Assembly (NCBI RefSeq): GCF_003569045.1
Contig: NZ_BFCB01000003.1
Coordinates: forward strand, 806,001 to 870,000
Direction: 5' to 3'
Length of the DNA stretch: 64,000 nucleotides
From: Aggregatilinea lenta
GTDB taxonomy: Bacteria > Chloroflexota > Anaerolineae > Aggregatilineales > Aggregatilineaceae
Made by a program: the position numbers and the translations under genes. Below, one piece after another: positions 37,322 to 46,750 of this stretch (positions are counted from its first letter, which is position 1; each line of letters begins with the position of its first letter). The notes beneath the pieces were generated by a model that did no database searches, was not told where the DNA came from, and was given only the letters and a program-made list of their open reading frames with translations.

Positions 37322-38212
37322 ATGACAATGCAAACCGAACAGCCGAACCCGAACACGCGCCAGATCGACCAACTGCCGACGCTGGACGCGCTGCGCCTGA
37401 TCAACGCGGAGGACGCGCGCGTGGCCGCCGCCGTAGAAGCGGCGCTGCCGGAGATCGCGCAGGCGGTGGACGCCATCGCGGAACGGCTGCGCGCGGGCGG
37501 ACGGCTGATCTACGTGGGCGCGGGGACCAGCGGGCGGTTGGGTGTGCTTGACGCGGTGGAGTGCGTGCCGACGTTCGGGACACCGCCGGAGCTGGTGCAG
37601 GGCCTGATTGCGGGCGGCCTTCCGGCGCTGACAGAAGCTGCCGAGGGTGCGGAAGATGACCGGCAGGCGGGCCATGACGAACTGGTGGCGTTAGACGTCA
37701 GCCCGAACGACGCGGTGGTGGGCATCGCGGCCAGCGGGCGCACGCCCTACGTGTTGGGCGCGCTCGACGCGGCGCGCGAGGTCGGGGCGCTGCGTGTCGG
37801 GATCGCGTGCAATACGCCCGCCCCCCTGCTGGACGCGGCGGAGATCGGCATCGCGGCGGTCGTCGGGCCGGAAGTTATCGCCGGATCCACGCGGCTCAAG
37901 GCGGGCACGGCGCAGAAGCTGATCCTGAACATGATCAGCACCGCGACGATGATCCGGCTGGGCAAGGTCTACGGCAACCGCATGGTAGACGTCAAGGTCA
38001 CCAACCAGAAGCTCGCCGGGCGGGCGCGGCGTCTGGTGGCGGAAATCGCGGGCATCGATGAGGTCGAGGCCGGGCGGCTGCTCGGCCAGACCGGGAACCG
38101 TGTCAAACCGGCGGTAGTCATGGCGCTGCTGGGCCTGTCGGCGGCGGAAGCGCAGGCGCGGCTCGACGCGGCGCAGGGCGTGCTGGCGGAAGTCATCGGC
38201 CCGGCGGAGTAG
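37322..38212 (+). CDS. murQ: N-acetylmuramic acid 6-phosphate etherase
   Basis: 296 residues. It cleaves the lactyl ether of MurNAc-6-P to GlcNAc-6-P and D-lactate. The SIS-domain signature GAGTSGRLGVLDAVECVPTF contains catalytic Glu80. A second Glu (111, in GAEDDRQ) matches the second conserved acid of the family. It lies 10 bp after anmK, in the same operon. The TSGRTPYV-like sugar-phosphate loop appears as AASGRTPYV. Confidence 0.96.
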   Translation: MTMQTEQPNPNTRQIDQLPTLDALRLINAEDARVAAAVEAALPEIAQAVDAIAERLRAGGRLIYVGAGTSGRLGVLDAVECVPTFGTPPELVQGLIAGGLPALTEAAEGAEDDRQAGHDELVALDVSPNDAVVGIAASGRTPYVLGALDAAREVGALRVGIACNTPAPLLDAAEIGIAAVVGPEVIAGSTRLKAGTAQKLILNMISTATMIRLGKVYGNRMVDVKVTNQKLAGRARRLVAEIAGIDEVEAGRLLGQTGNRVKPAVVMALLGLSAAEAQARLDAAQGVLAEVIGPAE

Positions 38213-38227
38213 CACAGAACAGGTTGT

Positions 38228-38307
38228 GTAGGGGCGGAGCTTGCTCCGCCCGTTTTTCCCCCGCCAATTGGACGTCTGCGTAGGGGCAATTCATGAATTG
38301 CCCCTAC
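38228..38307. repeat. Family A repeat (two modules)
   Basis: GGGCGGAGC-TT-GCTCCGCCC and, 30 bp on, GGGGCAATTCATGAATTGCCCC, each with a GTAG-type flank. It sits between the convergent murQ and dipeptide epimerase genes and may serve as terminator for both. Confidence 0.8.
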
Positions 38308-38326
38308 GAACTGCGCGGAGAAACGA

Positions 38327-39361
38327 TCAGGCATCCGCCGCCGTGACGCCCAACCCCGGCGCGTCGGGCAGATGCAGCCGCCCGCCGTCGAGGCGCATCC
38401 CCCGGAACGGATCGTTCGACACCAGCAGGTTGCCGTCCAGATCGGCGTAATCCGCCAGCGGCGCGAGGTGCGCGGCGGCGGTCACGGCGATCGAGCTTTC
38501 GACCATGCAGCCGATCATCACGCGCATCCCGTAGCTGCGCGCCAGCGCGATCATCTGCCGGGCGGCGCGTAATCCCCCGCACTTCGCCAGCTTGATGTTG
38601 ATCCCGTCTGCGAGGCCCGCCAGCGGCGGCACGCTCGCCACGCCCTGCACGGATTCGTCGGCCATCAGCGGCGGCATCCCGGCGGGCAGCGTCTCGCGCA
38701 GCGCCTTCCAGCCTGCGAAGTCGTCGCGCGCGACGGGCTGCTCCACGAACAAAATATCCCGGTCGGCCAGCAGCGGGATGATCTGTGCGGCGTCTTCCGC
38801 GGACCAGCCGCCGTTGGCGTCCACGCAAAAGCGGCTGCCCACCGTATCCCGCGCGAGATCGACCAGATGCAGGTCGCGCCGCCAGTCGCCACTGCCGAGC
38901 TTCAGCTTGATGAGGCCGAACGTCCCCGCCGCGCGGATGTGCTCGCGGTAGTCCGCTTCGTCGTCCGCGATGGCGACTGTGAACGAGCTTTGCGGGCAGC
39001 GGGTCGGATTCAAGCCCCATAGACGGTAAAGCGGCTGGCCCAGCGTGCGACCCCAGCGATCGTGCAGGGCGATATCCACGGCGGCGCGGGCCGCGCTGGA
39101 CTCGCCGGGCGGCAGAGCGTCGATCGCGTCTTCGAGCAGCAGCGGATCGCGCCGCACGGCCTCCGCGACCGCTGGATCTTCCACGTACCGGATCACGCGC
39201 GCCGCCGTCTCACCGGTATAGGGCACGACCGCCGCTTCGCCGTATCCGCCGGGCGCACCGGGGAGTTCGATCACCACGTTTTCGCGCACGGTGGTGGTGC
39301 CGTAGGACAGGTGAAACGGGTTCTCAAGCTGGAGCGGGATCGTCTGAATCATCAGGGCCAT
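38327..39361 (-). CDS. Enolase-superfamily dipeptide epimerase (L-Ala-D/L-Glu epimerase type)
   Basis: 344 residues. It belongs to the muconate-lactonising subgroup: KLK (152-154) is the KxK base motif, metal ligands are Asp181 (DANGGW), Glu207 (VEQPV) and Asp235 (MADES), and the second lysine is in INIKLAKCGG (254-263). Such enzymes convert L-Ala-D-Glu from murein peptides to L-Ala-L-Glu for degradation. The convergent anmK-murQ operon supports that role, though other dipeptides are possible. AAGGAT precedes the ATG. Confidence 0.87.
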   Translation of the reverse strand: MALMIQTIPLQLENPFHLSYGTTTVRENVVIELPGAPGGYGEAAVVPYTGETAARVIRYVEDPAVAEAVRRDPLLLEDAIDALPPGESSAARAAVDIALHDRWGRTLGQPLYRLWGLNPTRCPQSSFTVAIADDEADYREHIRAAGTFGLIKLKLGSGDWRRDLHLVDLARDTVGSRFCVDANGGWSAEDAAQIIPLLADRDILFVEQPVARDDFAGWKALRETLPAGMPPLMADESVQGVASVPPLAGLADGINIKLAKCGGLRAARQMIALARSYGMRVMIGCMVESSIAVTAAAHLAPLADYADLDGNLLVSNDPFRGMRLDGGRLHLPDAPGLGVTAADA

Positions 39362-39492
39362 CGGTCTTTATCCTTGCGGGGCGCACAGGCTGTTTGAACA
39401 CACGCGCCGAGCGTAACGCGGTTTGGCGTTTCGTTCTATTTTTGGCGTGTGCCGGGTACGGTACGTGCTGGCAGAGTGGATTCGCAACGTGC

Positions 39493-39521
39493 TTGACACA
39501 GCTTACACTTTCTGTTACATT
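39493..39521 (+). promoter_or_regulatory. Promoter of lacI regulator 3
   Basis: TTGACA (39493-39498), a 17-bp spacer, TACATT (39516-39521). The expected start falls inside the operator at 39527-39540. Confidence 0.8.
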
Positions 39522-39526
39522 GAGTT

Positions 39527-39540
39527 TGCAAACGCTTTCA
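39527..39540. promoter_or_regulatory. LacI regulator 3 operator, proximal to the promoter
   Basis: TGCAAACGCTTTCA is a LacI-type near-palindrome with a central CG. It overlaps the predicted transcription start. Confidence 0.8.
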
Positions 39541-39681
39541 AAAATATTGATCTATATAGACTAATGGCATTTGGTTAAGATGAACTTATCGACTCTATTT
39601 CCCTCCCTCAGGATATTTCACGCCGGATCTCACTCGCGTTTTGCGTCTCCGTGGTTCGACGCCGCTTTTTGCGCACTGGCT

Positions 39682-39695
39682 TGCAAACGTTTTCA
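39682..39695. promoter_or_regulatory. LacI regulator 3 operator, second site in the leader
   Basis: TGCAAACGTTTTCA differs from the first site by one base. Centre-to-centre distance is 155 bp, suitable for looping. It lies 28 bp before the lacI start codon. The 361-bp gap 39362-39722 otherwise holds only the promoter. Confidence 0.75.
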
Positions 39696-39722
39696 CAAAG
39701 CCCCCTGCCACAGGACGACGTC

Positions 39723-40763
39723 ATGAATAACAAACCTCGCCGCAGTTCACGCGTCACCATCAAAGATATCGCGCGCGTTTCGGGCGTGTCCTACTCCACT
39801 GTGTCCCGCGTGCTGAACAACAAAGATCACGTCAAGCCCGAAAAACGCGAGCAGGTGATGGCCGCCGTCAACCGCCTGCAATACGTGGTCAATCCCCAGG
39901 CACGCAGTCTGGCCGGGGGACGCTCCAACGTCATCGGGCTGCTCGTGCCGGAACTGGGCAACGGCTACATCGGCGAGGTCATTCGCGGCATCGATGACGC
40001 GCTGACCGCCAGCGGTTACGACCTGATGCTGTACACCACGCATCGTCACGCGGCCAAAGAAGCCACTTACCTCCGTACCCTGGTGCGCGGCCTGACCGAT
40101 GGCCTGCTGCTGCTGGTCCCGACAGATCCGCTCGCGTATCTCGAAACGCTGCGCCAGGAACAGTTCCCGTACGTCGTCATCGACCACCAGGGCTTCGACG
40201 ACTTCAGCCCCACTGTGATCGGCAAAAACTACCAGGCGGCGCTGGATGCCACGACCTACCTGATCGAGCTGGGACACCGGCGCATCGGGTTCATCATGGG
40301 CCAGCGCCACCTCAACAGCGCCATCGACCGCTTCAAGGGCTACCGCGACGCGCTCCAGGCGCACGGCATTCCTGCCGATCCGGAGCTGGTGGTGGATGGC
40401 GAGTTCCTGCAAGGCGTGAGCTATGTGGCCGCGGACCAACTGCTGTCGCTGCCCAACCGGCCCACGGCGATCTTCGCGTCGAACGACCTGTGCGCCTTTG
40501 GCGCGATGGACGCGGCGCGCAATCACGGCCTGAGCATCCCCAACGACGTCTCGATTTTGGGCTTTGACGACATCCCGCAAGCTGCCAGTGTGCGGCCTGC
40601 GCTGACGACCGTGCGGCAGCCCCTGATGGAGATGGGGCGCATTGCCACGCGGATGCTGTTGGACTACATCGAAAACCCCCAGCAGGAGCGAGAGCGCATC
40701 TTCCTGGACACCGAGCTGGTGATCCGCGATTCGTGCGCGCCGCTCCACGGTGACAGAGTGTGA
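39723..40763 (+). CDS. LacI-family transcriptional repressor 3
   Basis: 346 residues from ATG 39723. An in-frame ATG at 39651 would place the upstream operator inside the coding region and add a non-homologous extension, so it is rejected. The helix-turn-helix is VTIKDIARVSGVSYSTVSRV, the hinge ends ARSLAGGRSN, and a sensor domain follows. It is the first gene of the operon with a CUT1 importer and a GH3 glucosidase, so its inducer is probably a beta-gluco-oligosaccharide or its breakdown product. Confidence 0.92.
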   Translation: MNNKPRRSSRVTIKDIARVSGVSYSTVSRVLNNKDHVKPEKREQVMAAVNRLQYVVNPQARSLAGGRSNVIGLLVPELGNGYIGEVIRGIDDALTASGYDLMLYTTHRHAAKEATYLRTLVRGLTDGLLLLVPTDPLAYLETLRQEQFPYVVIDHQGFDDFSPTVIGKNYQAALDATTYLIELGHRRIGFIMGQRHLNSAIDRFKGYRDALQAHGIPADPELVVDGEFLQGVSYVAADQLLSLPNRPTAIFASNDLCAFGAMDAARNHGLSIPNDVSILGFDDIPQAASVRPALTTVRQPLMEMGRIATRMLLDYIENPQQERERIFLDTELVIRDSCAPLHGDRV

Positions 40764-40902
40764 TTGACAAACTGAAGGTGAAGCGACTTGAAAGGAGGAT
40801 GGTCTGCGGAGAGTTCACCTATGACCGCCCAGGGCGGGAGCAAGGTTCAGCCCAGATCTACTAGTGCACTTAGCAGGATGCTTATTTAGAAGGAGATTAC
40901 TC

Positions 40903-42183
40903 ATGCGTAAGGTGTTCATCCTTGTTCTGGTTGCGGCGATGCTGATCGGTGGTGGCGTCGTCTCGGCCCGTCAGGAAAAGTCCATCACCATGTGGCACAT
41001 TCAGAACACGGGCGATGGCCCGGAACTGCTGCAGCAGGCAGCGGATCGCTACATGGCCGATAACCCCGACGTGAGCGTCGAAGTGGTCCCGATGCAGAAC
41101 GACCCCTACAAGACTCGCATCCGCACCGCGATGGGCGCGGGCGATGCGCCGTGCATCTTCCTCTCCTGGGGCGGCGGCCCGCTCTATGAGTACGTCAAGG
41201 CGGATCAGGTCCTCGATCTCACCGATTACATGAACGCCGACGACTACGCCGCAAATCGTTTCGTTCCGGCATCGCTGAGCAATGTGACCTTCGATGGCAA
41301 GATCTACGGTGTGCCGGTGGAAAACACCAGCGTGGCCGTGATCTTCTACAACAAGGCTATCTTCGAGCAGTACGGCCTTGAGCCGCCGGCTACCTGGGAC
41401 GAGCTGCTTGCAGTGTCGCAGACGCTGATTGATAACGGCGTGACCCCCTTCTCGCTGGCGAACAAAACCAAGTGGACCAGCTCCATGTACTACATGTACC
41501 TCGTTGATCGCATCGCCGGGCCGGAAGTCTTCGCCAGCGCCGCCAACCGCACCGGTGGCAGCTTCGAAGATCCCGCGTTCGTCCAGGCGGGCCAGATGAT
41601 CCAGGATCTGGTCAACATGGGCGCCTTCAACGAAGGCTTCAACGGCCTCGACTACGACACGGGCCAGGGCCGTATGTTGATCTACGCGAATCAGGCCGCG
41701 ATGGAACTGATGGGTTCGTGGGAAATCGGCAACTTCCTGTCCGAAAATGAAGCCTTCTACGCCGAAGACCTCGGCATCATCCCGTTCCCGGCGGTTGAAG
41801 GCGGCGTGGGCGATCCGTCCAACGTGGTCGGCACGGTCGGCGACAACTACTACAGCATTTCGCCCACGTGCGAATATCCTGACGAGGCGTTTGAACTGCT
41901 CCAGTACGTGATCGACGACGAATCGGTCGCCGCGCGCATCGAGTCGGGCCGCGTGCCGCCGGTCAAGGGCGTCGCCGACTTGATCGAAGAGCCAATCCTC
42001 AAGCAGATCGTCGAACTGGTCGAGAACGCCAACAGCGTCCAGCTTTGGTACGACCAGTACCTGCCGCCGGAACTGGGCGAAGTCCACAAGGACACGATGC
42101 AGGCGCTGTTCGGCCTGGACATCACGCCCGAAGAGGCTGCGCAGCAGCAAGAAGCAGCAGTGGCTGAATACTACGGCGAGTAA
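40903..42183 (+). CDS. Extracellular solute-binding protein, family 1 (oligosaccharide)
   Basis: 426 residues from the ATG at 40903, which has AAGGAG 8 nt upstream. A start at 40864 would add an arginine-rich tail before the signal peptide and is rejected. The signal peptide ends VVSARQ (about residue 23), with no lipobox Cys. The mature part has the CUT1 pattern ITMWHIQNTG and PVENTSVAVIFYNKAIFEQY. It delivers sugar to the two permeases that follow. Confidence 0.92.
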   Translation: MRKVFILVLVAAMLIGGGVVSARQEKSITMWHIQNTGDGPELLQQAADRYMADNPDVSVEVVPMQNDPYKTRIRTAMGAGDAPCIFLSWGGGPLYEYVKADQVLDLTDYMNADDYAANRFVPASLSNVTFDGKIYGVPVENTSVAVIFYNKAIFEQYGLEPPATWDELLAVSQTLIDNGVTPFSLANKTKWTSSMYYMYLVDRIAGPEVFASAANRTGGSFEDPAFVQAGQMIQDLVNMGAFNEGFNGLDYDTGQGRMLIYANQAAMELMGSWEIGNFLSENEAFYAEDLGIIPFPAVEGGVGDPSNVVGTVGDNYYSISPTCEYPDEAFELLQYVIDDESVAARIESGRVPPVKGVADLIEEPILKQIVELVENANSVQLWYDQYLPPELGEVHKDTMQALFGLDITPEEAAQQQEAAVAEYYGE

Positions 42184-42215
42184 GTTCGCCGCAGCACCCA
42201 TGTCTACTCACACAG

Positions 42216-42239
42216 GTGGGCCTCCTCCGGGAGGCCCAC
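42216..42239. other. Intercistronic stem-loop after the oligosaccharide-binding-protein gene
   Basis: A perfect 10-bp stem GTGGGCCTCC / GGAGGCCCAC (42216-42225 with 42230-42239), loop TCCG, followed by only TTTA. It lies between the binding protein and the first permease. Confidence 0.75.
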
Positions 42240-42260
42240 TTTACCAAGGAGCAATCATTC

Positions 42261-43202
42261 ATGGACACTGCTGCTCGACCGCGTGACCTCGCACGTTCGT
42301 CGTTCCGGCGGGGCATGGCGGCCAGGGAAACCACGTGGACCATCATCCTGTTTTTGCTGCCAACGCTGGTGTTCCTTTCCATCTTCGTTATCTGGCCGAT
42401 TGTGTCGTCGTTCCGCCTGAGCTTCTTCGAGTGGGACGGTATCAACCCGGTGAAAGATCCCGTAGGGCTGGATAACTGGTCCCGCCTGATCCACGATGGC
42501 ATCTTCTGGAAAGCGTTTCGAAACAACCTGACGGTTGTAACCCTGTCGCTGGCGGTGCAGATGCCGATCGGGATGGGGCTGGCGATCTTACTGGAACAGG
42601 GCGAAAAGCTTTTTATCTTTAAAATCTTCAAGACCGTTTATTTCTTCCCGATGCTGATGTCGTCGGTGGCTATCGGCATCCTGTTCAAATATGTCTACGA
42701 CCCGATCTTCGGTATCATCAATCCCGCGCTGGAAGCGGTGGGCCTGGAGGCGTGGACGCGCAGCTGGCTGGGGGATACCGGCGTGGCGCTCTACGCGGTA
42801 ATTGCCGTGATCTGCTGGCAGTACATTCCCTTCTATATGATTCTGTTCCTGGCTGCGCTGCGGGGCATTCCTGAGGATCTGCGCGACGCCGCCCTGATGG
42901 ACGGCGCGACCGAGCCCCGCTACTACAGGAGCATCGCGCTGCCGTTGGTACAGGGCACCTTGCGCACCGCAATGATTCTGTCGCTCATCGGGTCACTCAA
43001 ATACTTTGACCTGATCTGGGTGATGACCGAAGGTGGACCGAGTAACGCCTCGGAGCTGATGGCGACTTATATGTATAAGAAAGCCTTCCCCTCGTTTGAG
43101 ATGGGCTACGGCAGTGCAGTGGCATCCGCCATGTTCATCATCGTGATGGTGATTGCCCTGGTGATGCAGTCGCTGACGAGCCGCTTCGAGACAGAGGTGT
43201 AG
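42261..43202 (+). CDS. Carbohydrate ABC transporter permease, MalF type
   Basis: 313 residues from ATG 42261 (AAGGAG upstream; an earlier in-frame start overlaps the stem-loop). About six membrane segments are seen. The coupling loop is DLRDAALMDGATEPRYYRSI before ALPLVQG. It pairs with the MalG-type permease 3 bp downstream. Confidence 0.93.
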   Translation: MDTAARPRDLARSSFRRGMAARETTWTIILFLLPTLVFLSIFVIWPIVSSFRLSFFEWDGINPVKDPVGLDNWSRLIHDGIFWKAFRNNLTVVTLSLAVQMPIGMGLAILLEQGEKLFIFKIFKTVYFFPMLMSSVAIGILFKYVYDPIFGIINPALEAVGLEAWTRSWLGDTGVALYAVIAVICWQYIPFYMILFLAALRGIPEDLRDAALMDGATEPRYYRSIALPLVQGTLRTAMILSLIGSLKYFDLIWVMTEGGPSNASELMATYMYKKAFPSFEMGYGSAVASAMFIIVMVIALVMQSLTSRFETEV

Positions 43203-43205
43203 CTG

Positions 43206-44036
43206 ATGCGCGCGCGGAAATTTGCCAACAACACGGTGCTGATCCTCATTGGACTGGTCTGGCTGGTCATCGCGGGGGCGCCGTTTTACTTCATGGCTAT
43301 GACGGGGTTCAAGGAACGCTTCGAGCTGTTTTCGGGCGATGTGTTCGCCTTTCCTCAGAACCCAACTTTCACCAACTACAACGAGGTACTGACCGGCGGC
43401 ACGTTTTTCAACTACGTGAAAAACAGTGTGCTGATCGTCGCGGTGGCGGTGGTGCTGATCCTGATCTTCAGCTCGATGGCCGCCTACGTTTTCGCTCGTA
43501 TGAAGTTCAAGCTCAACCGCCCACTGTTCACACTGATCATCGCCGGACTGGTGATCCCGGTGCACATTACGCTGATCCCGGTCTACCTGTTCACGCGCGA
43601 CATCGGTCTGTACGACTCGCTGTGGGGGTTGTTGGGGCCGTATGTGGCGTTCAATCTGCCGCTGTCGATCTTCATCCTTACGGAGTTCATGCGCGGTATC
43701 CCGCGCGAGATGGAGGAAGCGGCCTACATCGACGGCTGCGGACCGGTACGCTCGTTTGTCCGGATCATGCTGCCGCTGTCGATGCCCGGTCTGGCGACGC
43801 TGGCGATCTATAATTCGGTCGTGCTGTGGAATGAGTTCGTGTTTGCCTTTGTGCTCATCACATCGCCGAGCAATCAGCCGCTGCCCCTGGCCATTTGGGA
43901 GTATCAAGGGCAGTATTCGATGAACATTCCGGCGATTATGTCTGTGCTCACGCTGTCGGCGTTGCCGCTCATCCTGATCTATATGGCAGGCCAGGAGAAA
44001 GTGCTGCGCGGCATGATGGCGGGCGCGCTCAAGTAG
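43206..44036 (+). CDS. Carbohydrate ABC transporter permease, MalG type
   Basis: 276 residues with about six membrane segments. The coupling loop is EMEEAAYIDGCGPVRSFVRI before MLPLSMP. It starts 3 bp after the MalF-type gene. No ATPase gene follows. The system must use an ATPase encoded elsewhere, as many CUT1 importers do. Confidence 0.93.
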   Translation: MRARKFANNTVLILIGLVWLVIAGAPFYFMAMTGFKERFELFSGDVFAFPQNPTFTNYNEVLTGGTFFNYVKNSVLIVAVAVVLILIFSSMAAYVFARMKFKLNRPLFTLIIAGLVIPVHITLIPVYLFTRDIGLYDSLWGLLGPYVAFNLPLSIFILTEFMRGIPREMEEAAYIDGCGPVRSFVRIMLPLSMPGLATLAIYNSVVLWNEFVFAFVLITSPSNQPLPLAIWEYQGQYSMNIPAIMSVLTLSALPLILIYMAGQEKVLRGMMAGALK

Positions 44037-44072
44037 TTTGTCTGGCTAAAATCGTGAAATGAGGTTTCTTCG

Positions 44073-46442
44073 ATGACGCAACCGACTTATCAGCAACCCC
44101 TATACAAAGATCCGGCCCGGTCTACCGACGAGCGCGTCAGCGACCTGCTCGCCGAGATGACCGTCGCGGAAAAAGTTGGCCAGCTTGGCAGCGCCTGGGT
44201 GTTCGAGCTGCTGGACGGCCTTACCTTCTCCGAACCAAAAGCCGGACGTTTGATGGCGCATGGCATCGGGCAGATCACGCGCATCGGTGGGGCGAGTAAC
44301 CTGCGCCCGGCGGATAGCGCGCGGCTGGCGAACGCGATCCAGAAGTGGCTGGTCGACAATACGCGCCTGGGCATCCCGGCGATGGTGCACGAAGAGTGCT
44401 GCAGCGGCTACATGGCGCTGAGCGCGACGTGCTTCCCGCAGGCGATCGGCGTCGCCAGCACGTGGAACCCGGAGATCGTGGAGCAGATGACGGCGGTCAT
44501 CAAGACGCAGATGCGGGCCGTCGGCGCGCACCACGCACTGGCACCCGTGCTCGACGTCACACGCGACCCGCGCTGGGGCCGTGTCGAGGAGACGCTGGGC
44601 GAAGATCCGTATCTCGTCGCGCGCATGGGATCGGCGTACGTGCAAGGGCTTCAAAGCGACGATTGGCGCGAAGGCATCATGGCGACCGGCAAGCATTTCG
44701 TCGGCTACGGTATGGGCGAAGGCGGCATGAACTGGGCCCCGGCGCATATCGCCCCGCGCGAGCTGCGCGAAGTCTACCTGCATCCCTTCGAGGCGGCGAT
44801 CAAGACCGCCGGGCTGGCCACGATCATGAACGGCTATCACGAACTGGACGGTGTGCCGTGCGGGGCCAATCGCGGCCTGCTGACCGGCATCCTGCGCGAG
44901 GAATGGGGTTTCGACGGGCTGGTGGTTTCCGACTACTTCGCCGTGGACCAACTCGCCGCCTATCACCGTGTGGCGACCAGCAAGGAAGACGCCGCTCGTA
45001 CCGCGATCGAAGCGGGCATCGACATCGAGCTGCCCAGTACCGACTGCTACAGCGACGCGCTGGTTCATGAAGTCGAGCGCGGCGCGGTCGATATGGCGCT
45101 GCTGGACGAAGTGGTCAGCCGCGTGCTGCGCGTCAAGTTCGAGTTGGGCCTGTTCGAGAATCCCTACGTTGCAGTCGAGGACGCGCCGCAGGTATTCGAC
45201 ACCGCCGATCAGCGTGCGCTGGCGCGTGCGATCGCGCGCGAGTCGATCGTGCTGCTTAAGAACGAGGGCGATCTGCTGCCGCTCGACAAGAAGATCCCAT
45301 CGGTGGCGGTGATCGGTCCCAACGCGGACACGGTACGTAACATGGTCGGGGACTATGCGTACCCGGCGCACATCGAGAGCCTGCTTGAAGCGGACAATGA
45401 CAACCCGCTTGGGCTGCCGCGTCCTGACCGGCTCGAAGTGGTGGCCGATTTCGTGTCGATGATTAGTGTGTTGGACGGCATCCGCGCCAGGCTCGGCCCG
45501 GAGACGCAGGTGCGCTACGCGGCGGGCGTGGAGACGGTGCTGGGTGAGTCGACCGAGGGCTTTGCGGAAGCGGTCGAAGCCGCGCGCCAGTCGGACGTGG
45601 CGATCCTGGTCGTGGGCGAGAAGTCCGGCCTGACGGACGACTGCACCTGTGGCGAAGCACGCGACCGCGCCGAACTCGGCCTGCCGGGCGTGCAACAGCA
45701 ACTCGTGGAAGCCGTGGTCGAGACCGGGACGCCGGTCGTGGTCGTGCTGGTCAGCGGACGCCCGCAGTCGATTCCCTGGATTGCGGCGCACGTCCCGGCG
45801 ATCTTGCATGCGTGGCTGCCCGGCGAAGAAGGCGCGAACGCCATCGCGGATGTGCTGTTCGGCGACTACAACCCTGGCGCCAAGCTGCCGATCTCAATGC
45901 CGCGCGACGCAGGGCAGGTTCCAGTCTTCTACAGCCATAAGCTGTCCGGCGGGCGCTCGCACTGGAAGGGCGATTACGTTGAGCTGAGCACCAAGCCGCT
46001 CTATGAGTTCGGCTTCGGGCTGAGCTACACGCACTTCGAGTACGGCGATCTGAACCTTTCGGCGGTCGAAGCCGGGGCGGGCGAGTCAGTGGAGATCTCC
46101 CTGACCGTACGCAATACCGGCGAGCGGGCCGGGGACGAGATCGTGCAGCTCTACGTGCGTGACGCCGCCTCGACCGTGACGCGTCCGGTGAAGGAGCTGC
46201 GCGGCTTCAAGCGCGTGCACCTCGCGCCGGGCGAGAGCAAGACGGTGACCTTTACGCTGGCTGTGAACCAGTTGGCGTTTTACAACATGGACATGGACTA
46301 TGTCGTCGAGCCGGGCACGATCGAAGTCATGGTCGGCAGCTCATCGGACGACATCCGCCTGACCGGGTCTTTTGAGATCACAGGCGACGTGACGGACGTC
46401 AGCGAAGACAAGGTGTATTTCAGCGAGGTCGCGCTGAGCTAA
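44073..46442 (+). CDS. Glycoside hydrolase family 3 beta-glucosidase/beta-xylosidase
   Basis: 789 residues. The GH3 catalytic barrel holds DPRWGRVEETLGEDPYLVAR (165-184), KHFVGYG (207-213) and the nucleophile motif SDY (286-288, Asp287). The alpha/beta sandwich includes the second-domain stretch IVLLKNEGDLLPL, and the Fn3-like domain lies near the C-terminus. There is no signal peptide, so it is probably cytoplasmic and hydrolyses the oligosaccharide brought in by the preceding importer. It is distinct in sequence from the GH3 enzyme at 356-2614. GAGG lies before the ATG. It is the last gene of the operon. Confidence 0.94.
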   Translation: MTQPTYQQPLYKDPARSTDERVSDLLAEMTVAEKVGQLGSAWVFELLDGLTFSEPKAGRLMAHGIGQITRIGGASNLRPADSARLANAIQKWLVDNTRLGIPAMVHEECCSGYMALSATCFPQAIGVASTWNPEIVEQMTAVIKTQMRAVGAHHALAPVLDVTRDPRWGRVEETLGEDPYLVARMGSAYVQGLQSDDWREGIMATGKHFVGYGMGEGGMNWAPAHIAPRELREVYLHPFEAAIKTAGLATIMNGYHELDGVPCGANRGLLTGILREEWGFDGLVVSDYFAVDQLAAYHRVATSKEDAARTAIEAGIDIELPSTDCYSDALVHEVERGAVDMALLDEVVSRVLRVKFELGLFENPYVAVEDAPQVFDTADQRALARAIARESIVLLKNEGDLLPLDKKIPSVAVIGPNADTVRNMVGDYAYPAHIESLLEADNDNPLGLPRPDRLEVVADFVSMISVLDGIRARLGPETQVRYAAGVETVLGESTEGFAEAVEAARQSDVAILVVGEKSGLTDDCTCGEARDRAELGLPGVQQQLVEAVVETGTPVVVVLVSGRPQSIPWIAAHVPAILHAWLPGEEGANAIADVLFGDYNPGAKLPISMPRDAGQVPVFYSHKLSGGRSHWKGDYVELSTKPLYEFGFGLSYTHFEYGDLNLSAVEAGAGESVEISLTVRNTGERAGDEIVQLYVRDAASTVTRPVKELRGFKRVHLAPGESKTVTFTLAVNQLAFYNMDMDYVVEPGTIEVMVGSSSDDIRLTGSFEITGDVTDVSEDKVYFSEVALS

Positions 46443-46560
46443 GTAGCCCGCGCGCCTGAATCATGACCGGTACGGGCCGGTAAACGAGGGGAGCCAGGGG
46501 CGGGTGTCTACACGGCATCCGCCTTTGTGCGTATTTTCGCTGAGCGATCGGGCGTCATCC

Positions 46561-46584
46561 GTAGGGGCGGGGCTTGCTCCGCCC
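46561..46584. repeat. Family A repeat (single module)
   Basis: GTAG plus GGGCGGGGC-TT-GCTCCGCCC, behind the GH3 gene. The 46443-46805 gap contains this module, a family B copy and a long hairpin. I see no gene in it. Confidence 0.78.
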
Positions 46585-46670
46585 GGCCTTTGATCTGGCC
46601 CTTTCCCCTCCCTCCGCGCGCGATCGCGTTGGCGAACCCTGCCCCTACAAATCCCGTCGGAGACTCGCTT

Positions 46671-46714
46671 GTCTCCCCTCTCCAACTTGATTGGAGAGAG
46701 GCCGGGGGTGAGGT
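46671..46714. repeat. Family B repeat
   Basis: GTCTCCCCTCTCCAA-CTTGA-TTGGAGAGAGGCC followed by GGGGGTGAGGT. It is the same layout as at 2746. Confidence 0.75.
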
Positions 46715-46750
46715 CGCGGTTGCTTTTGCCTTTGCTTTTCCCTGATCTCT

